Below, piece by piece: positions 1-34,120 of a stretch of 64,000 nt of DNA. A program made the translations under genes and the position numbers. This DNA comes from Branchiostoma belcheri (Eukaryota > Chordata > Leptocardii > Amphioxiformes > Branchiostomatidae): assembly GCF_001625305.1 (NCBI RefSeq), contig NW_017802913.1, forward strand, positions 111,569 to 175,568, written 5' to 3'. The notes beneath the pieces are model-generated. The model saw only the letters and a list, made by a program, of their open reading frames with translations. It was not told where the DNA came from and did no database searches. Within the stretch, counting starts at the first letter, position 1, and every line of letters starts with the position of its first letter.

Positions 1-1039
1 AAAAAAACGACCGATCCGGGAACGCCTGAAAAGGAGGCTAAGACTTCTATTGTCGGAATGAGAAAAGCCTTATGTATTATCAAGAAAAGTATAAAAAAAA
101 TCCTAACACTGAGATTTTCCAACAGATTTTTCAAAATAGCCCGTCGCGCGAGGCATAGCGACAGCACCCGCACCAGCATAGCAACAGGGTATCCCTGGGT
201 CAAACCGAAGCACCGCGCTCACCTCAAGGCGGAAGGATACCCGGAAGTAAGCCTCTGCTCCGAAATCAATTTTCACCCAAAACACGCCATTTCTTACTCT
301 TTCCAGCCATGTTAGTAGCTAATACCATTTTGCAGCAGATTATGAGAAATGTAAACTCAAACATGAACCATCGGAACCCCTTCGTCACTTTTTTCTGGGC
401 ACTACCTCGGACCCCTGTCGCGAAAGAATTGGTATGTGCACCGTTAATTAATAAAAATCCTAATTAATATTGTCTTTGGGTAGAAAAAAGTTTTCCTCTA
501 TGCACTATGCCAAGTTTGGGTTGTGGGCGGCATTTCCTTCTTGAGTAACAGGTGGTTGAAAGTTACCGCCCCCGAAGGCTGACTTGCGTCTCCCTCCATG
601 TTTACCATTCAGTGCACATAATGAATCTTACGTCACAATGATCGCATCCTCTCGAAGCGGTTTTTGTTATTAATTCAAGCTCAATGAACAGATGTTGCCA
701 TGGAAAAGATAGGTACAGGGATACTCTTGCGCAAGAGTTGACTTTCCGTCCATTTCTGGCTGGTATAGGTGGTATAAACCGCCTAGAACGTATTTGAGCT
801 GGTGACGTCACAATGCCCGCCTCTGGCTGATGTTTTAAAGTGAGGACGATTTCGATCTTTAGCGGATAGCAGATAGAATTGCAATTTTCAGTTATGGCTG
901 GTAGAGAATAAACCTGGCATTCCTGTCCAAGCTTGTGCGCTCCCGAGATATATTTTGTTGTGCAGGAAAACCCAGCTAAATGTTGAACCATTGGTTGAAA
1001 CGGAGACCTGGTCCGTACTTCTGGCGACTACGGAGGTAT
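1..1039. other. Unassigned sequence at window start
   Basis: I see no coding exon, RNA gene or recognisable element here. The short open frames have no family resemblance, no repeat structure and no splice-site context. It is probably intergenic DNA upstream of gene 1. Confidence 0.5.
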
Positions 1040-1425
1040 AAATGGGCATTTACTGAGAGAAGAATTGGTGTGTGAACCGTTATATGCAATACAAAAATTT
1101 ACGTGGCAGCAACTTAAAGAGCAGTAATGGTCGAATAATGTGTCCATTCTAGGACGAGCTTCACCGCCTCTGGCGGGACCACGTCATTCGGCTGAGGTAC
1201 GCTGGGACCTTGGATCGGGCACCAGCAAGCGGGTCGTTGACCTCTGACATTAATAACACGCTACCTTGCGAGTTTTCATCAAATAGGAGAATCATGATCG
1301 GGCAAGGTTTGAAAGAAATATGTGGCACGTGGACCAGATGTGAGGGATGTGAGTTACCCGAATCGCAGTTCGGCCGGTTTCATGTGAACAAGGCCATAGA
1401 TTCCAGGGCTAGGTAGATAATTCCA
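1040..1425 (+). mobile_element. Partial DNA transposon copy (Harbinger-like family H)
   Basis: This stretch is clearly homologous to 63691-64000 and, in reverse orientation, to 25499-26038. Shared blocks include ACGTGGCAGCAACTTAAAGA and CTTCACCGCCTCTGGCGGGA. Its right end finishes in a degraded GAACAAGGCC, which matches the family terminus. No coding capacity is seen, so this is a non-autonomous copy. The superfamily is inferred from the 3-bp direct repeat at the 25.5-kb copy. Confidence 0.6.
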
Positions 1426-1702
1426 ACTTGACATTCTTCTTTCTCTACCCAAGCTATAAATTTTGGGAAAAATTCCATCTAGTCACATTTTGTCATAAAA
1501 TTGAACACAGCAGTTCAAAAAAGCAGGTATTTTGGTGAAAACCACGCCGGCTACCTGTTGCTTAAACACCTATGGTCCACTAAAATATCAAGACCGTAAG
1601 CATGTCCACAACACACCATACCATGTACCATACCATGTAATAACGTTTACCAGTGTCTGTTGCCGAGGTTTCTCGTTGTTGAATTCAAGATTCCAAAACA
1701 CT

Positions 1703-1772
1703 CAGACACAAACACATACACAGAGACACACACACATACACACACACGAGCACGCATGCGCACACACGCACG

Positions 1773-1832
<60 letters not shown>

Positions 1833-1862
1833 ACACAAAAATGCAAACACACACGCAAACGC
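1703..1862. repeat. (CA)n microsatellite
   Basis: A long, slightly interrupted CA-repeat tract. The open frames across it (Thr-His or Cys-Val runs) are products of the dinucleotide repeat and not genes. Confidence 0.97.
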
Positions 1863-2861
1863 ACACGAGAGAGACGACGGTAGTGTAATAGTATATAAAT
1901 TAATTTACTAATTTGTGAAGATTAAATAAGATTGTGGGAAGAGTGATATGACAGGTAACTTTAAGGGGGTTTCTCCCTGAATTTTGACAGACTTGATTTC
2001 CTAGGACATTTTGGGCTCCAGTCTTCTCAACACAATAGTGTCAATACAACGCGCACTACTCCACAACACATCAACGTACGACCATAAATGACATGGAGGT
2101 GTGTTAAAGGGATTTACCTTAAAGGTAAAAATGTATGAATGATGATGAATTATTAAGTGCAGCGATGAAAGTGGGCATACTTTTCTTATTCATCTCATTG
2201 AATATATATAATATTATATTATAGAGAGACTGTCCATTGAGACATGCACAGTGATATACACTATAACTCATCTGTTGATTTGACTTAATCTGTTCGCGAA
2301 CCCTTCCCTAAGCCTAGTTCTCGCCGTTTTTTGCTGATGATTAATGTTTAATACGTACGTCTACAAACAGTTAAAGGTTTGCAGGAAAACTGGACTTGCC
2401 AATCGGGTATGCGTTTAGTATCCACTGGTAGTTGCTCATTTTATTCACGTGTTTTTCAAAATTATCGGGCTACTTTATTTCACGGTTACTTCGATTACCG
2501 CGGCGATACGCGCGCTTTAATTCCCAATCCGGCTAACGCAATTTCTCACCTTGCCTCGCCGAATAATCCTTCCGTCAGAGGAATTTAATGGGCTGCGTCT
2601 CGGAGGCGAGCTTTGTTAGAGGGAAGTGCGGTATTCTCTCCGTTTCATTTCTTTTACCGTTTAACCTTAGCCAGTTGGCAATGTTCCAACATTTGTAAAA
2701 GTGACCTTCCCAGCGGAAATTTCTTCAATCGCTGCCTTCATGATGATCGTGAGAAGGGCAACAGTTGTGCAGCTATAAGAATGTGTAAAGGTGATTTGTT
2801 CTAACCTGATTTATTCTGACTACGCCGAATACCCAGCCGAACTGTTGTGTTTTCCGTACAG
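1863..2861 (+). other. Upstream region of gene 1, ending in a 3' splice site
   Basis: No repeat family is recognised. A pyrimidine-rich run followed by GTACAG at 2856-2861 looks like a splice acceptor just before the first coding exon. The 5' untranslated leader therefore probably has an upstream exon, which I cannot place. No confident TATA box or initiator was identified. Confidence 0.45.
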
Positions 2862-2888
2862 GCGATATTTCTGACGAATGTGACGAGC

Positions 2889-24346
<21,458 letters not shown>

Positions 24347-24804
24347 CTGTTCCTCTATTGCAGAAGGGCTTTCGCCATGCAAGTTAATTTGGGTAATGTT
24401 TACTTTTTACAGACCTTTTTATAATTTCTAGATTAATCAAGCAGTGTTACATTGATGAATCATCCCTTGGATTATTATAAGTGGTTATGTATAATGTATA
24501 ATGCCGTGAAAATTGAGGCATGCCATCAGTTCACCTATTTTCTCTTTCGCCTGAATATTATACTAGACATAGAAATGCTATCAACTAGAAAGGCAACATT
24601 TGCTCGGGCAAATTCAACATTTCAGTCCATCTCCCTTCCCATAAAATGGACTGATCCAAATTCATATCTGTTTAAAAGTAAAACATTTCAAAATTACTTC
24701 TGCCAAAACCGAGATAATTGCCAAGTCATCTAATTTTATAATCTTAATTTGACACCAATTCAAAAAAGATTTTTTATTTCTAATTTAATATTCCAATATT
24801 TCAT
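24347..24804 (+). other. 3' flank of gene 1
   Basis: AT-rich sequence expected to contain the 3' untranslated region. I found no canonical AATAAA in the first 450 bases, so the poly(A) site is not placed. Confidence 0.4.
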
Positions 24805-25002
24805 GACCAAATATGGAAACGGCACACTCCACCGCCACCAATACAGAGTACAAATACGGGACAGGACAATACTCATTTTCACTTAGGGAAAGTCGTGTAA
24901 AGTGCCTTTCCCAAGGGCACAAGATCGGTGGCATGTCAGGACTCAAAACCCCGGACCTCTTGGTTCCGAGTCGAGCACTCTGCCGCTACGCCACATGACC
25001 CC
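24805..25002 (-). mobile_element. tRNA-derived SINE (copy 1)
   Basis: Read on the minus strand it begins GGGGTCATGTGGCGTAGCGG, a tRNA-like head with an A-box-type region. A B-box-like GGTTTTGAGTCC and a body with CTTGTGCCCTTGGGAAAGGC follow. It matches the better-preserved copy at 49916-50173 along its whole length. The 3' tail end is uncertain. Confidence 0.85.
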
Positions 25003-25267
25003 TCTTCAAGAATGAATTCTTCCAGTGAGCCCATATTATGTTATGGTCCACATCAAAACACTAAAACACACACACACAAAAATCAATTTTTCACAAATAC
25101 CCAAGCCCCCCAAAATTGAATTCTAAAATAATAACTCCCATAACAATTAAAACATTTCCACTCAAAATATAATGACCCCCCCCAAATAGCAAAGTATATG
25201 AAAATGTAGTTTATGTGACATGCTTCCACCAATTCGCAACCCTTTTCCCAGGCCAATACTTGTGAAA

Positions 25268-26437
25268 TACAGGGCAACTAGAAAGGCCGACGGATGGCTT
25301 CACTTACGATATGGCAAAACAATTCTTTACAATGAGATAGCTAGAGATAACAGTTGGATAGCTATCCCCTACATTATTTGTTAGGATTTTTAATTGCATA
25401 ATGCAAACTGATAAAAAGAAGCGTTTATGCCCCGCATTCCAACGTTGGAGCAGGAAAGCTTGACATACCCACCAAAACACTTGAATACAGTTCATACTGG
25501 CCGTGTTCAAGTGAATTCACCCAAACCGCGATTCGGGTAACTCACATTCCTCACATCTGGTCCACGTGCCACACAATCCTTTGAAACCGTGTCCGATCAC
25601 AATTCGCTTGAGCTACATTTATTGTTGTTTGATGCGTGTTATTATTGTCAAGAGGTCAACGACCTGCTTGCTGATGCCCCCCTCCCAGCGTATCTCGGCC
25701 GAATGCCGACGTGGTCCCGCCAGAGGCAGTGAAGCTCGTCCTAGACATTATTTGACCATTACTGCTCTTTAAGTTGCTGCCACGTAAAAGTTGGTATTGC
25801 ATATAGATAAAGAAATATCACCCCGTAATCCATGACCAGGTGAAGTTTCATTGAAATCACATTGCGTTCAGACGCAAATCGCGATGCGGGAAAACCGATT
25901 CGAAACCACCTCTACAAGTGGTTTGGGATCGAGGCGCTTTCAATGTGATTTGGAGCGTTCAGATGGAGCCACTTGAAACCGGCTTCGGGGTAAACCACAT
26001 GTAAAGCGTCTTGGGTGACTTCACTTAAACACGGCCACTGTCAATATGGCATGGCTTTGTACAGGTGTTAATTGTACCCAATTAAATCCCAACAGCCAAT
26101 CAGCAAGAAGAATAGAGGAAAGCTGCATGTCTATTGTCTCTTGCTCTGCTTGCCATTCTGATGACTCATGCCGAAATATGGTAACACACTGCATATACAT
26201 TTTCTATAACACAGCAAGAAAAGCTAAAATAAAACCATTCTAACAGCCTATATCACAAAAATGAAAAAAAACGCTTTGGGGTATTTGCCCACTCTACCTT
26301 CATGCCAAATTCCATGTTATTTGTTCCAAAGATGAAGGAGTTGAATCAATTTAAAGAAATGGCAGGAGAAGAAGGAGGAAAAGAAGAAACATGAAGAAAA
26401 ACAATATATCTTCAGCACATAGTAGTGAAGCCATAAT
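25268..26437. repeat. Dispersed repeat family R, copy 1 (interrupted by family H)
   Basis: It opens with ACTAGAAAGGCCGACGGATG and contains TTTTTAATTGCATAATGCAA, CCAACAGCCAATCAGCAAGA and a run ending near TAGTGAAGCCATAA. The same modules in the same order occur at 26690-27975, 30686-31330 and 36151-37600. There is no coding capacity. The internal block with AGCCAATCAG and, in other copies, CTATTGGCT is an imperfect inverted repeat. Confidence 0.7.
25499..26036 (-). mobile_element. Harbinger-like non-autonomous transposon (family H), complete
   Basis: The ends are GGCCGTGTTCAAGTGAATTC and, on the right, GACTTCACTTAAACACGGCC, an imperfect TIR of about 25 bp. The flanks share ACT, consistent with a 3-bp target-site duplication; uninterrupted family R copies read CATACTGTCAGTATGG at this point. 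Length (about 0.54 kb) and lack of a transposase frame show a MITE-like derivative. The PIF/Harbinger assignment rests mainly on the 3-bp duplication. Confidence 0.7.
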
Positions 26438-26689
26438 TATTCCTAGTTTCAGTGTGTAGCTCCAAATGCAGGTGCTCTTTTAGCAGATAATTCAATTATC
26501 TCAACAGCCAATCAGAGCCACACCTGCAATCAGAGCCACGCCTACTCCTGTCTCATTGCTCCTATTTGGGATTGAAGCGCCTGTCTTCATGACCAGATAG
26601 GGTCACACTGTCATATTATATTTCCCATGAAAACAGCTAAAAAGCTTAATCAAACCAATTCTAAAAGACTGTATCAAGAAAATGAAAAA

Positions 26690-27975
26690 ATATAGAAAGG
26701 CTGATATTTGCTTTGGAGAATGACAGGGGAAAACAATGCTCTACATTGATATAACTATAGTATGAAGTGGCATATAAGTAAGAATACAACAGTTGGACAG
26801 CTGTCCCCTACATTATTGGTTAGGATGTTTATTTGCATAATGCACACTGTTGATTTTCAAGACAAAAAAAGTTTATGCCCCGCATTCCAAGCATGTTAAG
26901 GTCCAGTTAAAAACACTTCCATACACACAAAATCCAGTCGAAAATTGAAATCGAAAGAAATAGCAACGACCCTATTTAACAACATACAAAAAATGTCCAC
27001 ACCAAATATAGTATTTATGATAATACCCGTTTAAAATTGAATTTAAAACTAGTTGGAAAAATTATATCATGTAGTTACATGTGTGCTCAGCTACGTAAAA
27101 TTGCATCAGACATTGCGCTAAACTTTCACAGAGGCCCCCATTATCATAGGGAACAATGGCAACAAGTCAATGACCTTATCTTACCACACCACTACATGTA
27201 TCTGCACCTAATTTGGTTTAAGGATGTTAAAATTTGGTTTAAAAAATACCAAGGTGTATAAAATGTAGGTTATATGACATGTTTTCACCGACTCACAACC
27301 CAGAGACTCCTTTTCCTGGCCAATACTTGTAAACAAACAAAGTAATTATTCCTATAATAAGTATGTGGAACAATCTAGCAGTAAAGTAATTAAGGGGACA
27401 GCCAATCAGCAACCACATCTGCAAACAAGGTTGCACCTGCTGCCCATATATGGGCATTGAGCTCTTGGCCTAAATGATTTAATGCAATTAAACCCAGAAC
27501 CCAATCAGCAAGAAGATTACAACTTCCCTACGACCTCGAAAGCTGCATGCCTATTGGCTGTTGCTCTCTGTATTCCTCACTGATGAGTCATGCTATACAG
27601 TAAGTATAGCATGACTTAAATAACGTCATTATTTGGCATTGAAAACAGTCATATCCAAAATTATACAAGTTGAAGAGAGTATGCCAAAAGCTATGATGAA
27701 TTGTTGCTTAGATATAAAAGCATACCCATACCAACTTTCAGATGATTTGAGTGTAGTACCAGATCTCCACCACCCAAAATGTACAGATTTTGTCGGAAAA
27801 TGAAAAACAAACAAATAAAACAATTTTAAAAGTCTGTATCCCAAAAATGAAGACAAAAATTTGCCCACTTTATCTCCATGCAGAAAAATTGCAGAGTTGA
27901 ACGGCAGGAGGAGAAGAAGAAGGAGAAGAAACACCAAAGAATATAATATGTGTTCACCACACTATGTGTCGTGAA
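26690..27975. repeat. Dispersed repeat family R, copy 2
   Basis: The same modules as copy 1: TTTATTTGCATAATGCACAC, AATCAGCAAGAAG...GCATGCCTATTGGCTGTTGC and the end CACTATGTGTCGTGAAGCCA. The copy is longer than the others, with extra AT-rich sequence. Confidence 0.65.
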
Positions 27976-28639
27976 GCCACAAAAAAACACAAAATGGGGG
28001 TATTTGCCCACTCACCTCCATACCAAATCTCTGCTCATTTGTACCGAAAATGAAGCAGTTCGTCCACTTAAAGAAATGGCAGGAGAAAGGGAAGGACAAG
28101 AAATATAGAAACCTATGGTATATACTTAAATAATGATAACGTAACATGACGGTTGCAGTGGCAATATATCTATAACATCTTAAAAATCAATATTCTGTCT
28201 ATTCTATGTTTTGATGTTGCAGGCATTTACGTCAGGTGTCGGACTCTCATGTGCGAAAGTGTGTATATTGTCTTAGCGCATTTCATCATCATTTCGTACC
28301 TGAATTGTTTGATATAACCGCCAAACACGCTACATTGACACATTGATACAATAACGCTTGTGGTCCAGGAATCATATCTATTCTTTTAATAAAATATGTT
28401 CTAAAACTCCAACAGAGTGAGAGCTATCTGCAATTTACCCCACATTATCCCTTGTTAATATTTATTATCATGAACGCTAATTGAGAAATAAACGTTACCT
28501 TAACCTATAGGTTCTGTCGTTATATTCTGCGTGGTTATATATATCTAAAGACGGCGTCATAGGAACTTTACCCATTATGATATCTGCCAAAATTTAGCTT
28601 ATTAGATACTGGCACCGTTTCGTAAAATTACCTGAGGTA
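27976..28639. other. Intergenic sequence, no gene seen
   Basis: It holds a further short piece of family R end sequence (about 27976-28095), then AT-rich DNA with no recognised feature. Confidence 0.45.
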
Positions 28640-29365
28640 ATTCACAATGCATACAAAACTGCATCTACTAACCATGACCATGACAGGATTAATTATGTTA
28701 AGGACACTCTAAATTCCCATGACTTTGGACATTACTTGGATAAAACCTGAATCTTATAAAGTACTAGTATATTATATTATCCACCAACTTCGCTACCGGC
28801 TACAAGACACACATATACAAGAGTGGTTTAGTCATACTGAAAATAATTCAAAACTGTCTTTTCTTAACAAGTCGAAAAACTCTTATGAGCAAGAAACATA
28901 TCTCTATGATTTAGATAACTTTGATATTCGTAAAGCCATACTAGTAGTCATAAATTGAATATAGAAAAGGACAGATACTATATTATAGCCCCTGACCAAA
29001 GGTTCTGTCCATTTTGTCCAAAGCAGATTGAAGATGAATTCAACTTTTACATGGGATGCTCCAGATATGATATTTTACGTAACAAGCTATTCTAGAATCA
29101 AGTACAATGAAAAAGTAGGTACATATACGAAAGGCTGCTTGTTATAAAAATACCGAAACCCATGATTAGCCCTACTCGTTAGTAACACTATATCAAAGAC
29201 TTGCCCTTGTTGTTTTAGTACTTAGGATTTTATTCTGTACGTACTTTGTGTGTGTGCTATGTTTAATAGCCGTTACCGTACGCTGTACCATGTACAAATG
29301 TCGTGCAACGAAGTTCTCATGTTATTTTGAGAGGCGACATAAAAACATTGATTGACTGTTTTAGA
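28640..29365 (+). mobile_element. LINE 3' end (CR1/L2-like), degraded
   Basis: Broken plus-strand frames read LPEVIHNAYKTASTNHD and, at 28719-28958, a basic stretch. A CPFCPKQIEDEFNFYMGC knuckle follows near 29000, the usual end of this LINE type. A 3' UTR follows with CGTGCAACGAAGTTCTCATG and ends before 29365. Stops and frameshifts are present. Confidence 0.8.
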
Positions 29366-29720
29366 AATAGCCGGTGGTGTCGGTTTAAATTCATGAGAGA
29401 GGCGGCAAACGGTACAAAATCACAGACGTCAATGTTGCGCTATAACTTCGTCTTCTTCTTTAGGAGGCCAACATCAGCATAATGATGAATCTGCCTCGCT
29501 ATATTTGGAGACGGTTAGGTCACAGTCTTGTTTGTTTTTGTTGTTCTTTGTTGTTGTTTTGTTCAGTCCAGTGTCAGTGTCAGTGGTAGCTGGTCTTGTT
29601 TTTGTTTTAGGCTTGCTGGGCCAACCGATCTGGGAAAGACTCCAAGGATGGAGCATCCACTATTCCTGATAGGAGGGAATGCCAGTCCGTGACTTTGCGT
29701 GGGAAGGTGGTCATCTGTCT
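29366..29720. other. Intergenic sequence before minisatellite
   Basis: No gene or repeat family recognised. It contains T-rich GTTGTTTTTG tracts. Confidence 0.4.
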
Positions 29721-29950
29721 GTACGTTGTTCTGCAGTAGGGTACGTTGTTCTGCAGTAGGGTACGTTGTTCTGCAGTAGGGTACGTTGTTCTGTAGTAGG
29801 GTACGTTGTTCTGCAGTAGGGTACGTTGTTCTGCAGTAGGGTACGTTGTTCTGCAGTAGGGTACGTTGTTCTGCAGTAGGGTACGTTGTTCTGCAGTAGG
29901 GTACGTTGTTCTGCAGTAGGGTACGTTGTTCTGCAGTAGGGTACGTTGTA
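29721..29950. repeat. 20-bp minisatellite, about 11.5 copies
   Basis: The unit GTACGTTGTTCTGCAGTAGG is repeated with almost no variation (one copy has CTGTAG). The repeat length is not a multiple of three and it opens several minus-strand frames artificially. Confidence 0.97.
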
Positions 29951-30685
29951 GGATAGGGTATGTACATGACGTGTCCGTTGCTTGAGCTGACTTACAGAAG
30001 GAAGTTCCCGGTAGTTGTGGTGATAATCCCATGATGTAGTTTGTAAAGGCTTGCTAGCCTATAAGCAGGGGAGGTTAGAATAAATACGTCGCAAAAGTGT
30101 AATTCTACAAAATGTCAGCAGATTATGTATCCTTTGATAAATCTTGTAGTCGATTATAGCATCCCTCTCTAGACTTTAGTGTTTAAATAATTCACCCATT
30201 GATATCTGACGCTATAATAGACAACTGAATGGAAAACAGAATGTAGATTGCTCAATCAATCCTACTCATTGGACCAATCTAATTTGTATGCAGGGTAAGG
30301 AGTGAAATCGGCCACAAAATAGTTCGGAAGGCTCGCCGGCAGATTGTAAATTGGCTAGACGAAGGGTCGTTTTCACAACCAATCAGTTGAGACGCTGCAA
30401 TTAACGAATTTCACGGCTGAAGGTTCCCACTTCAGGTCTATTTCTTGTCGGATATAAATCGGAGGGGAGGGGAGGGGGGGGGGTGAATTTACGCCTTCGT
30501 GTAACATGGCACAACTTCACACAAACCCTTTGCTCTCCCTAATTGGGTACATTCCAGTCTATTACTTCCGGGGCGGAAGTATTGCTATTGGCGGCGCTGA
30601 TGTTTATGTTTGTATGCTTGGGTTCCAGGGTAGCAACGGTTGCTTCAGAGTCGGGCTGGTTTTGACAGTTGATTTAGAGAAATAC
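29951..30685. other. Intergenic sequence, no gene seen
   Basis: It contains a poly-G/GGGGA tract near 30461-30485. I recognise nothing else. Confidence 0.4.
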
Positions 30686-31330
30686 TAGAAAGGTCGTCAT
30701 TTGCTCTGGACCAAATGAAGCAAATGACTTCACCACATCCCCAGTACCAGAAATGGACCTATCCCCCTCCCGCACAAATGGATTGTTCCTAACTCACCCC
30801 TGTCCAAATTGTAGATTGACAGGATCCTTGCAACCCTGTATGTGCTTGAAGACCAATCCACCATGTATCTGTTCGAATATTACCATGCTACCCTGTATCT
30901 GCTTGGAGATTGCGAATATCACAAAAAATTGAATCCATTTTACGAAATGGCAGGGGAAGAAGGAGAAACAAGAAAGGAAAACAATGGTTTTCATATAGAT
31001 GCAACTATAGTATGAAGTGACATATAACTAAAAATTCAACAGTTGGAAAGCTAACTTCCCATACATAAGGATTTTTATTTGCATAATGCAAACTGTTGAT
31101 TTTTAAGAAAAAGGTTTACGCCCCACATTCCAATCTGGAGCAAGAAATTTTGACATACCCACTAAAACACCCGAATGCAGTTCATATAGTCAATGTGATA
31201 TGGCTGGAGCAGGTAGTCCGAACAGCCAATCAGCAAGAAGAATACAAGAAAGCTGCATGCCTATTGGCTCTTGCTCTACATGCACATTCTGCTACCTCAC
31301 ACCCTCAGTATACAGTGATCTGAAAATAGC
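30686..31330. repeat. Dispersed repeat family R, copy 3
   Basis: It starts ACTAGAAAGGTCGTCATTTG and carries ATTTGCATAATGCAAACTGT and CAGCCAATCAGCAAGAAGAA with CATGCCTATTGGCTCTTGCT. Confidence 0.7.
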
Positions 31331-31839
31331 TGATAACAGCTCAAAAACATATCAAAAAGATCCATCAACAACGTCTCGAGTTATGACGTTGACCTAAATA
31401 CAGACCCACACCACAGCTGCCCATCAAGCCCAAACCACAAACGTGCCCTTCTGACGAAGGCAATGAGCTTAGTTCGCAGACTCGTTCCCATTTGACATAC
31501 GCCATGCGGAGGTCATGTGAACTGCAGCCACGCTCAGCACTATTCAGTATATATCCAGGCGCCAATCTACGCCAACAGAACAAACATTATACTTCAACTT
31601 TAACAGTTTCAAACCCGATGTATTCCTCTACCATACACCACAGTTTTCACCTCGCGTTGTAGTGCACATAAACATCTCTCAAGTATCCTGCTGCACTGCA
31701 ATGAACTTTGCGCCTAAACTACTATTGACCACGAGGTTCGCATATAAATGCTGTTTTATGCGAACCTCTCCCCTGTTGGTAGCAGGCAATGCCCCTCATG
31801 CATTACTTTGCCAGGAAACCAAGTTGACCCTCTGCTAGA

Positions 31840-32190
31840 TTAGTAGCGGTTGTGGAAGCAAAGGCCAAGTTCAAAAATGTTAATTTATCCTGTCGTGTTC
31901 CTACGCTCCTGCAGTGGGTTGTGTGTTATGCATGTGTACAAGATCACTCGGGAAACGGTTGTTCATGGTATTTAGTGGATACGTAGAGGCAACAAAACGA
32001 AGGTCAAGTTTCAGAATGAGCCTCCCAGTGTGTTCATACGGTACTGCAGCGGAGGTTTAAAGCTTGAGGTTAAATTTTCTGCAAGTGCCAGGTTCATGAT
32101 TTTTTAGTATTGGAAAGCTCTTGGGGGGTGGGAATAAATGGTGTAAGTTTGTGCCCCCTGACAGCTTGTTCTGGAACTGTAGTTGCGCTT
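31840..32190. repeat. Diffuse repeat paired with 7800-8165
   Basis: Successive blocks such as GGCCAAGTTCAAAAATGTTA and GTTTAAAGCTTGAGGTTAAA repeat those in gene 1 intron 1. A family T-like terminus (GATCGTGGAACTCTAGCT) follows at about 32740. Confidence 0.5.
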
Positions 32191-33049
32191 GTTCACAAAT
32201 GTTCACACATTTCTTTGAAAGTCCAAAACAAAAAACAAAAGTTAGAAAAGTGAAGACAAGGATGATGCAAATTAGTCAACTAGCTCATGCCGTTTCAGAA
32301 TAGGAGCTTTAATAGGAGCTTTAAGTTTCCAGTGAGTGCCTGAGAGTTCTACCCATACCCCCCATCCTGTTGAGGGTGGGGTTGTACATTCTTTCATATA
32401 TTGCCGCTCTAACTCCTCGTTCCCACCAGCGGGTGCCACGGTCTAAGATATCCGTAGATTCGAATTTAAAAGATAGACCCCAGCATTCTACAGCCTTCTC
32501 AAAAACAGGGTGTCCCCCTACGACTCCAGTATCGGTTCTGTCACTGAGTTAGCAGGATTTCTATGGCCAAGATCTTGGAACTACTAGTGTGGAAGTGTCA
32601 GCATCGCATACAGAATAGTACAGATTTTGTCAACAAAATCAAAGACATTCATGTAGAGGAAAGATGAAATCATAACATATGACGTGTGCTCTCTTTTCTA
32701 AGCTTAGACAGCCGACGATACCTAAGCCAAACCAGAGTATGAGATCGTGGAACTCTAGCTATGATCAAATTATCTTGCAGGTTTTACGAGTTTACATACC
32801 TTAGATATTTGCCGTCCGTTAATTATCACTTAAGCTAGAATACTGCATTTTTTTCACATTTGCATAAGCCTACATGGATAAATTTGCATAATTATGTCAA
32901 GACTACTATGTGAGTGTGAGTGATAGTGAGTGTGAGTACTATGCAGCACTAGTCTTATTGTATTGATTATATTGTCAGCACTGTCGAGCAAGAAAGTTCA
33001 TTCATCCTACTAACACCAGTAGATGGACCCAAAGCTCTGGCAGCTAGCC
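32191..33049. other. Intergenic sequence, no gene seen
   Basis: Short frames without family resemblance, a (GAGTGT)n-like tract near 32910 and a fragment of a family T end. Confidence 0.4.
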
Positions 33050-34120
33050 TTACTTTACTTTGGGCCCTTTGCCCCTACCAGGGCATAGGCCACCGATGAT
33101 GTTCGTACACTGTACTCGTCTGTGGTATACTTCCTCAGGTCCTGCCAGCTGGTGCTGATGCTCCTCATCTCCTCCTCCGTGTCCCTTCTCCAGCTGTTCT
33201 TGGGTCTACCCCTCTTCCTCTTACCCTGTGGATTCCAGGTCAGGGCCTGCTGAGTGATACTAGTGTTGGCTTTCCTAAGCGTATGTCCTACCCAGGACCA
33301 TTTCCTCTTTAGCATCTGTTCTGTAAGGCCACACCAAGTAAATTTTATGGATGACGTCCGCGCGCGCATTGATTTTGGCCTGTTCCTAGAAAAAAAACAA
33401 GAAATTCCGCTTCCTGTAACTATGACCAAAGAGTCACGACAGTGCCGCAAATCGTTAGATTGACGTAAACCCCGTAACGCGAAATGGGTAAAGAGCACAT
33501 GCCTTGTTTCTGCAGGCCTGACAAAAATGTGATGAAAGAAACAGGGCAGGACGATAACTGCTGTTCCACCTGATTTATTGCTGTTTTGATGATGAATAAG
33601 ACTTCTTGCTTGTTACACTGTGTCACCTCATTCAATTTGTGTCCTAACATTTGTCGTCTCTTAGTATATTTCTAATCTAGGCATCTTGTTTTTTAGGGCC
33701 CTCCTTGTTTTTTTTCGCCCTCTCGCATTAGATTTAGGGTCTCCAAAGGACGTCATCCATAAAATTTACTTGGTGTGGCTTAATGGGTTGTCACCCTGCT
33801 CTGTCCCATAGCTCGTAGTTGCTGATTTTTTCCCACCACCTAATCTTAAAGATAGTCTAAGACAGGTGATGACGAAGATCTGTAACCTGTAGGCTGTACT
33901 GTGTGACTTTTGTTGTTCTCCATATTTCCGAACCATAGCGGAGGACTGATTTGCCACTGGAGTTAAAGATGCGAAGTTTGGTGGCTCTGCGTATTCCTCT
34001 AGAAGCCCAGACCTTCCTTAGCATGATGAACACCGCTCTTGCTTTCCCTATATCCTTGCTGTTACATCTCTGTCCGTGCTCCCTTGACGGTGTACCACAC
34101 TACCCAAGTACACAAAGGAT
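33050..34120 (-). mobile_element. RTE-type LINE C-terminus, split by a MITE
   Basis: The minus strand encodes LQIFVITCLRLSLRLGG...SATTSYGTEQGDNP (33766-33957). After the inserted element it encodes GLTEQMLKRKWSWVGHTLRK, TWNPQGKRKRGRPKNSWRRD and a terminal region. These are the hallmark end motifs of RTE-like LINE polyproteins. The copy is 5'-truncated and interrupted. Confidence 0.85.
33324..33782. mobile_element. MITE (family M2) inserted in the LINE
   Basis: The TIRs are TAAGGCCACACCAAGTAAAT and, on the right, ATTTACTTGGTGTGGCTTA. The subterminal ATGGATGACGTCCGCGCGCG matches the copy at 13715-14043. The LINE coding sequence continues on both sides, so the MITE is the younger insertion. Confidence 0.85.

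Noticed and set aside
1532-1911. Open frames with Thr-His runs
   Set aside because: They arise from the (CA)n microsatellite.
24813-24998. Plus-strand frame over the SINE
   Set aside because: It lies on the opposite strand of a tRNA-derived SINE and has no coding character.
29563-30032. Minus-strand frames of 134 and 141 codons with a repeating PYCRTTYPTAEQRTLLQNNV-type pattern
   Set aside because: Produced by the 20-bp minisatellite read in successive frames. No start context and no protein family.
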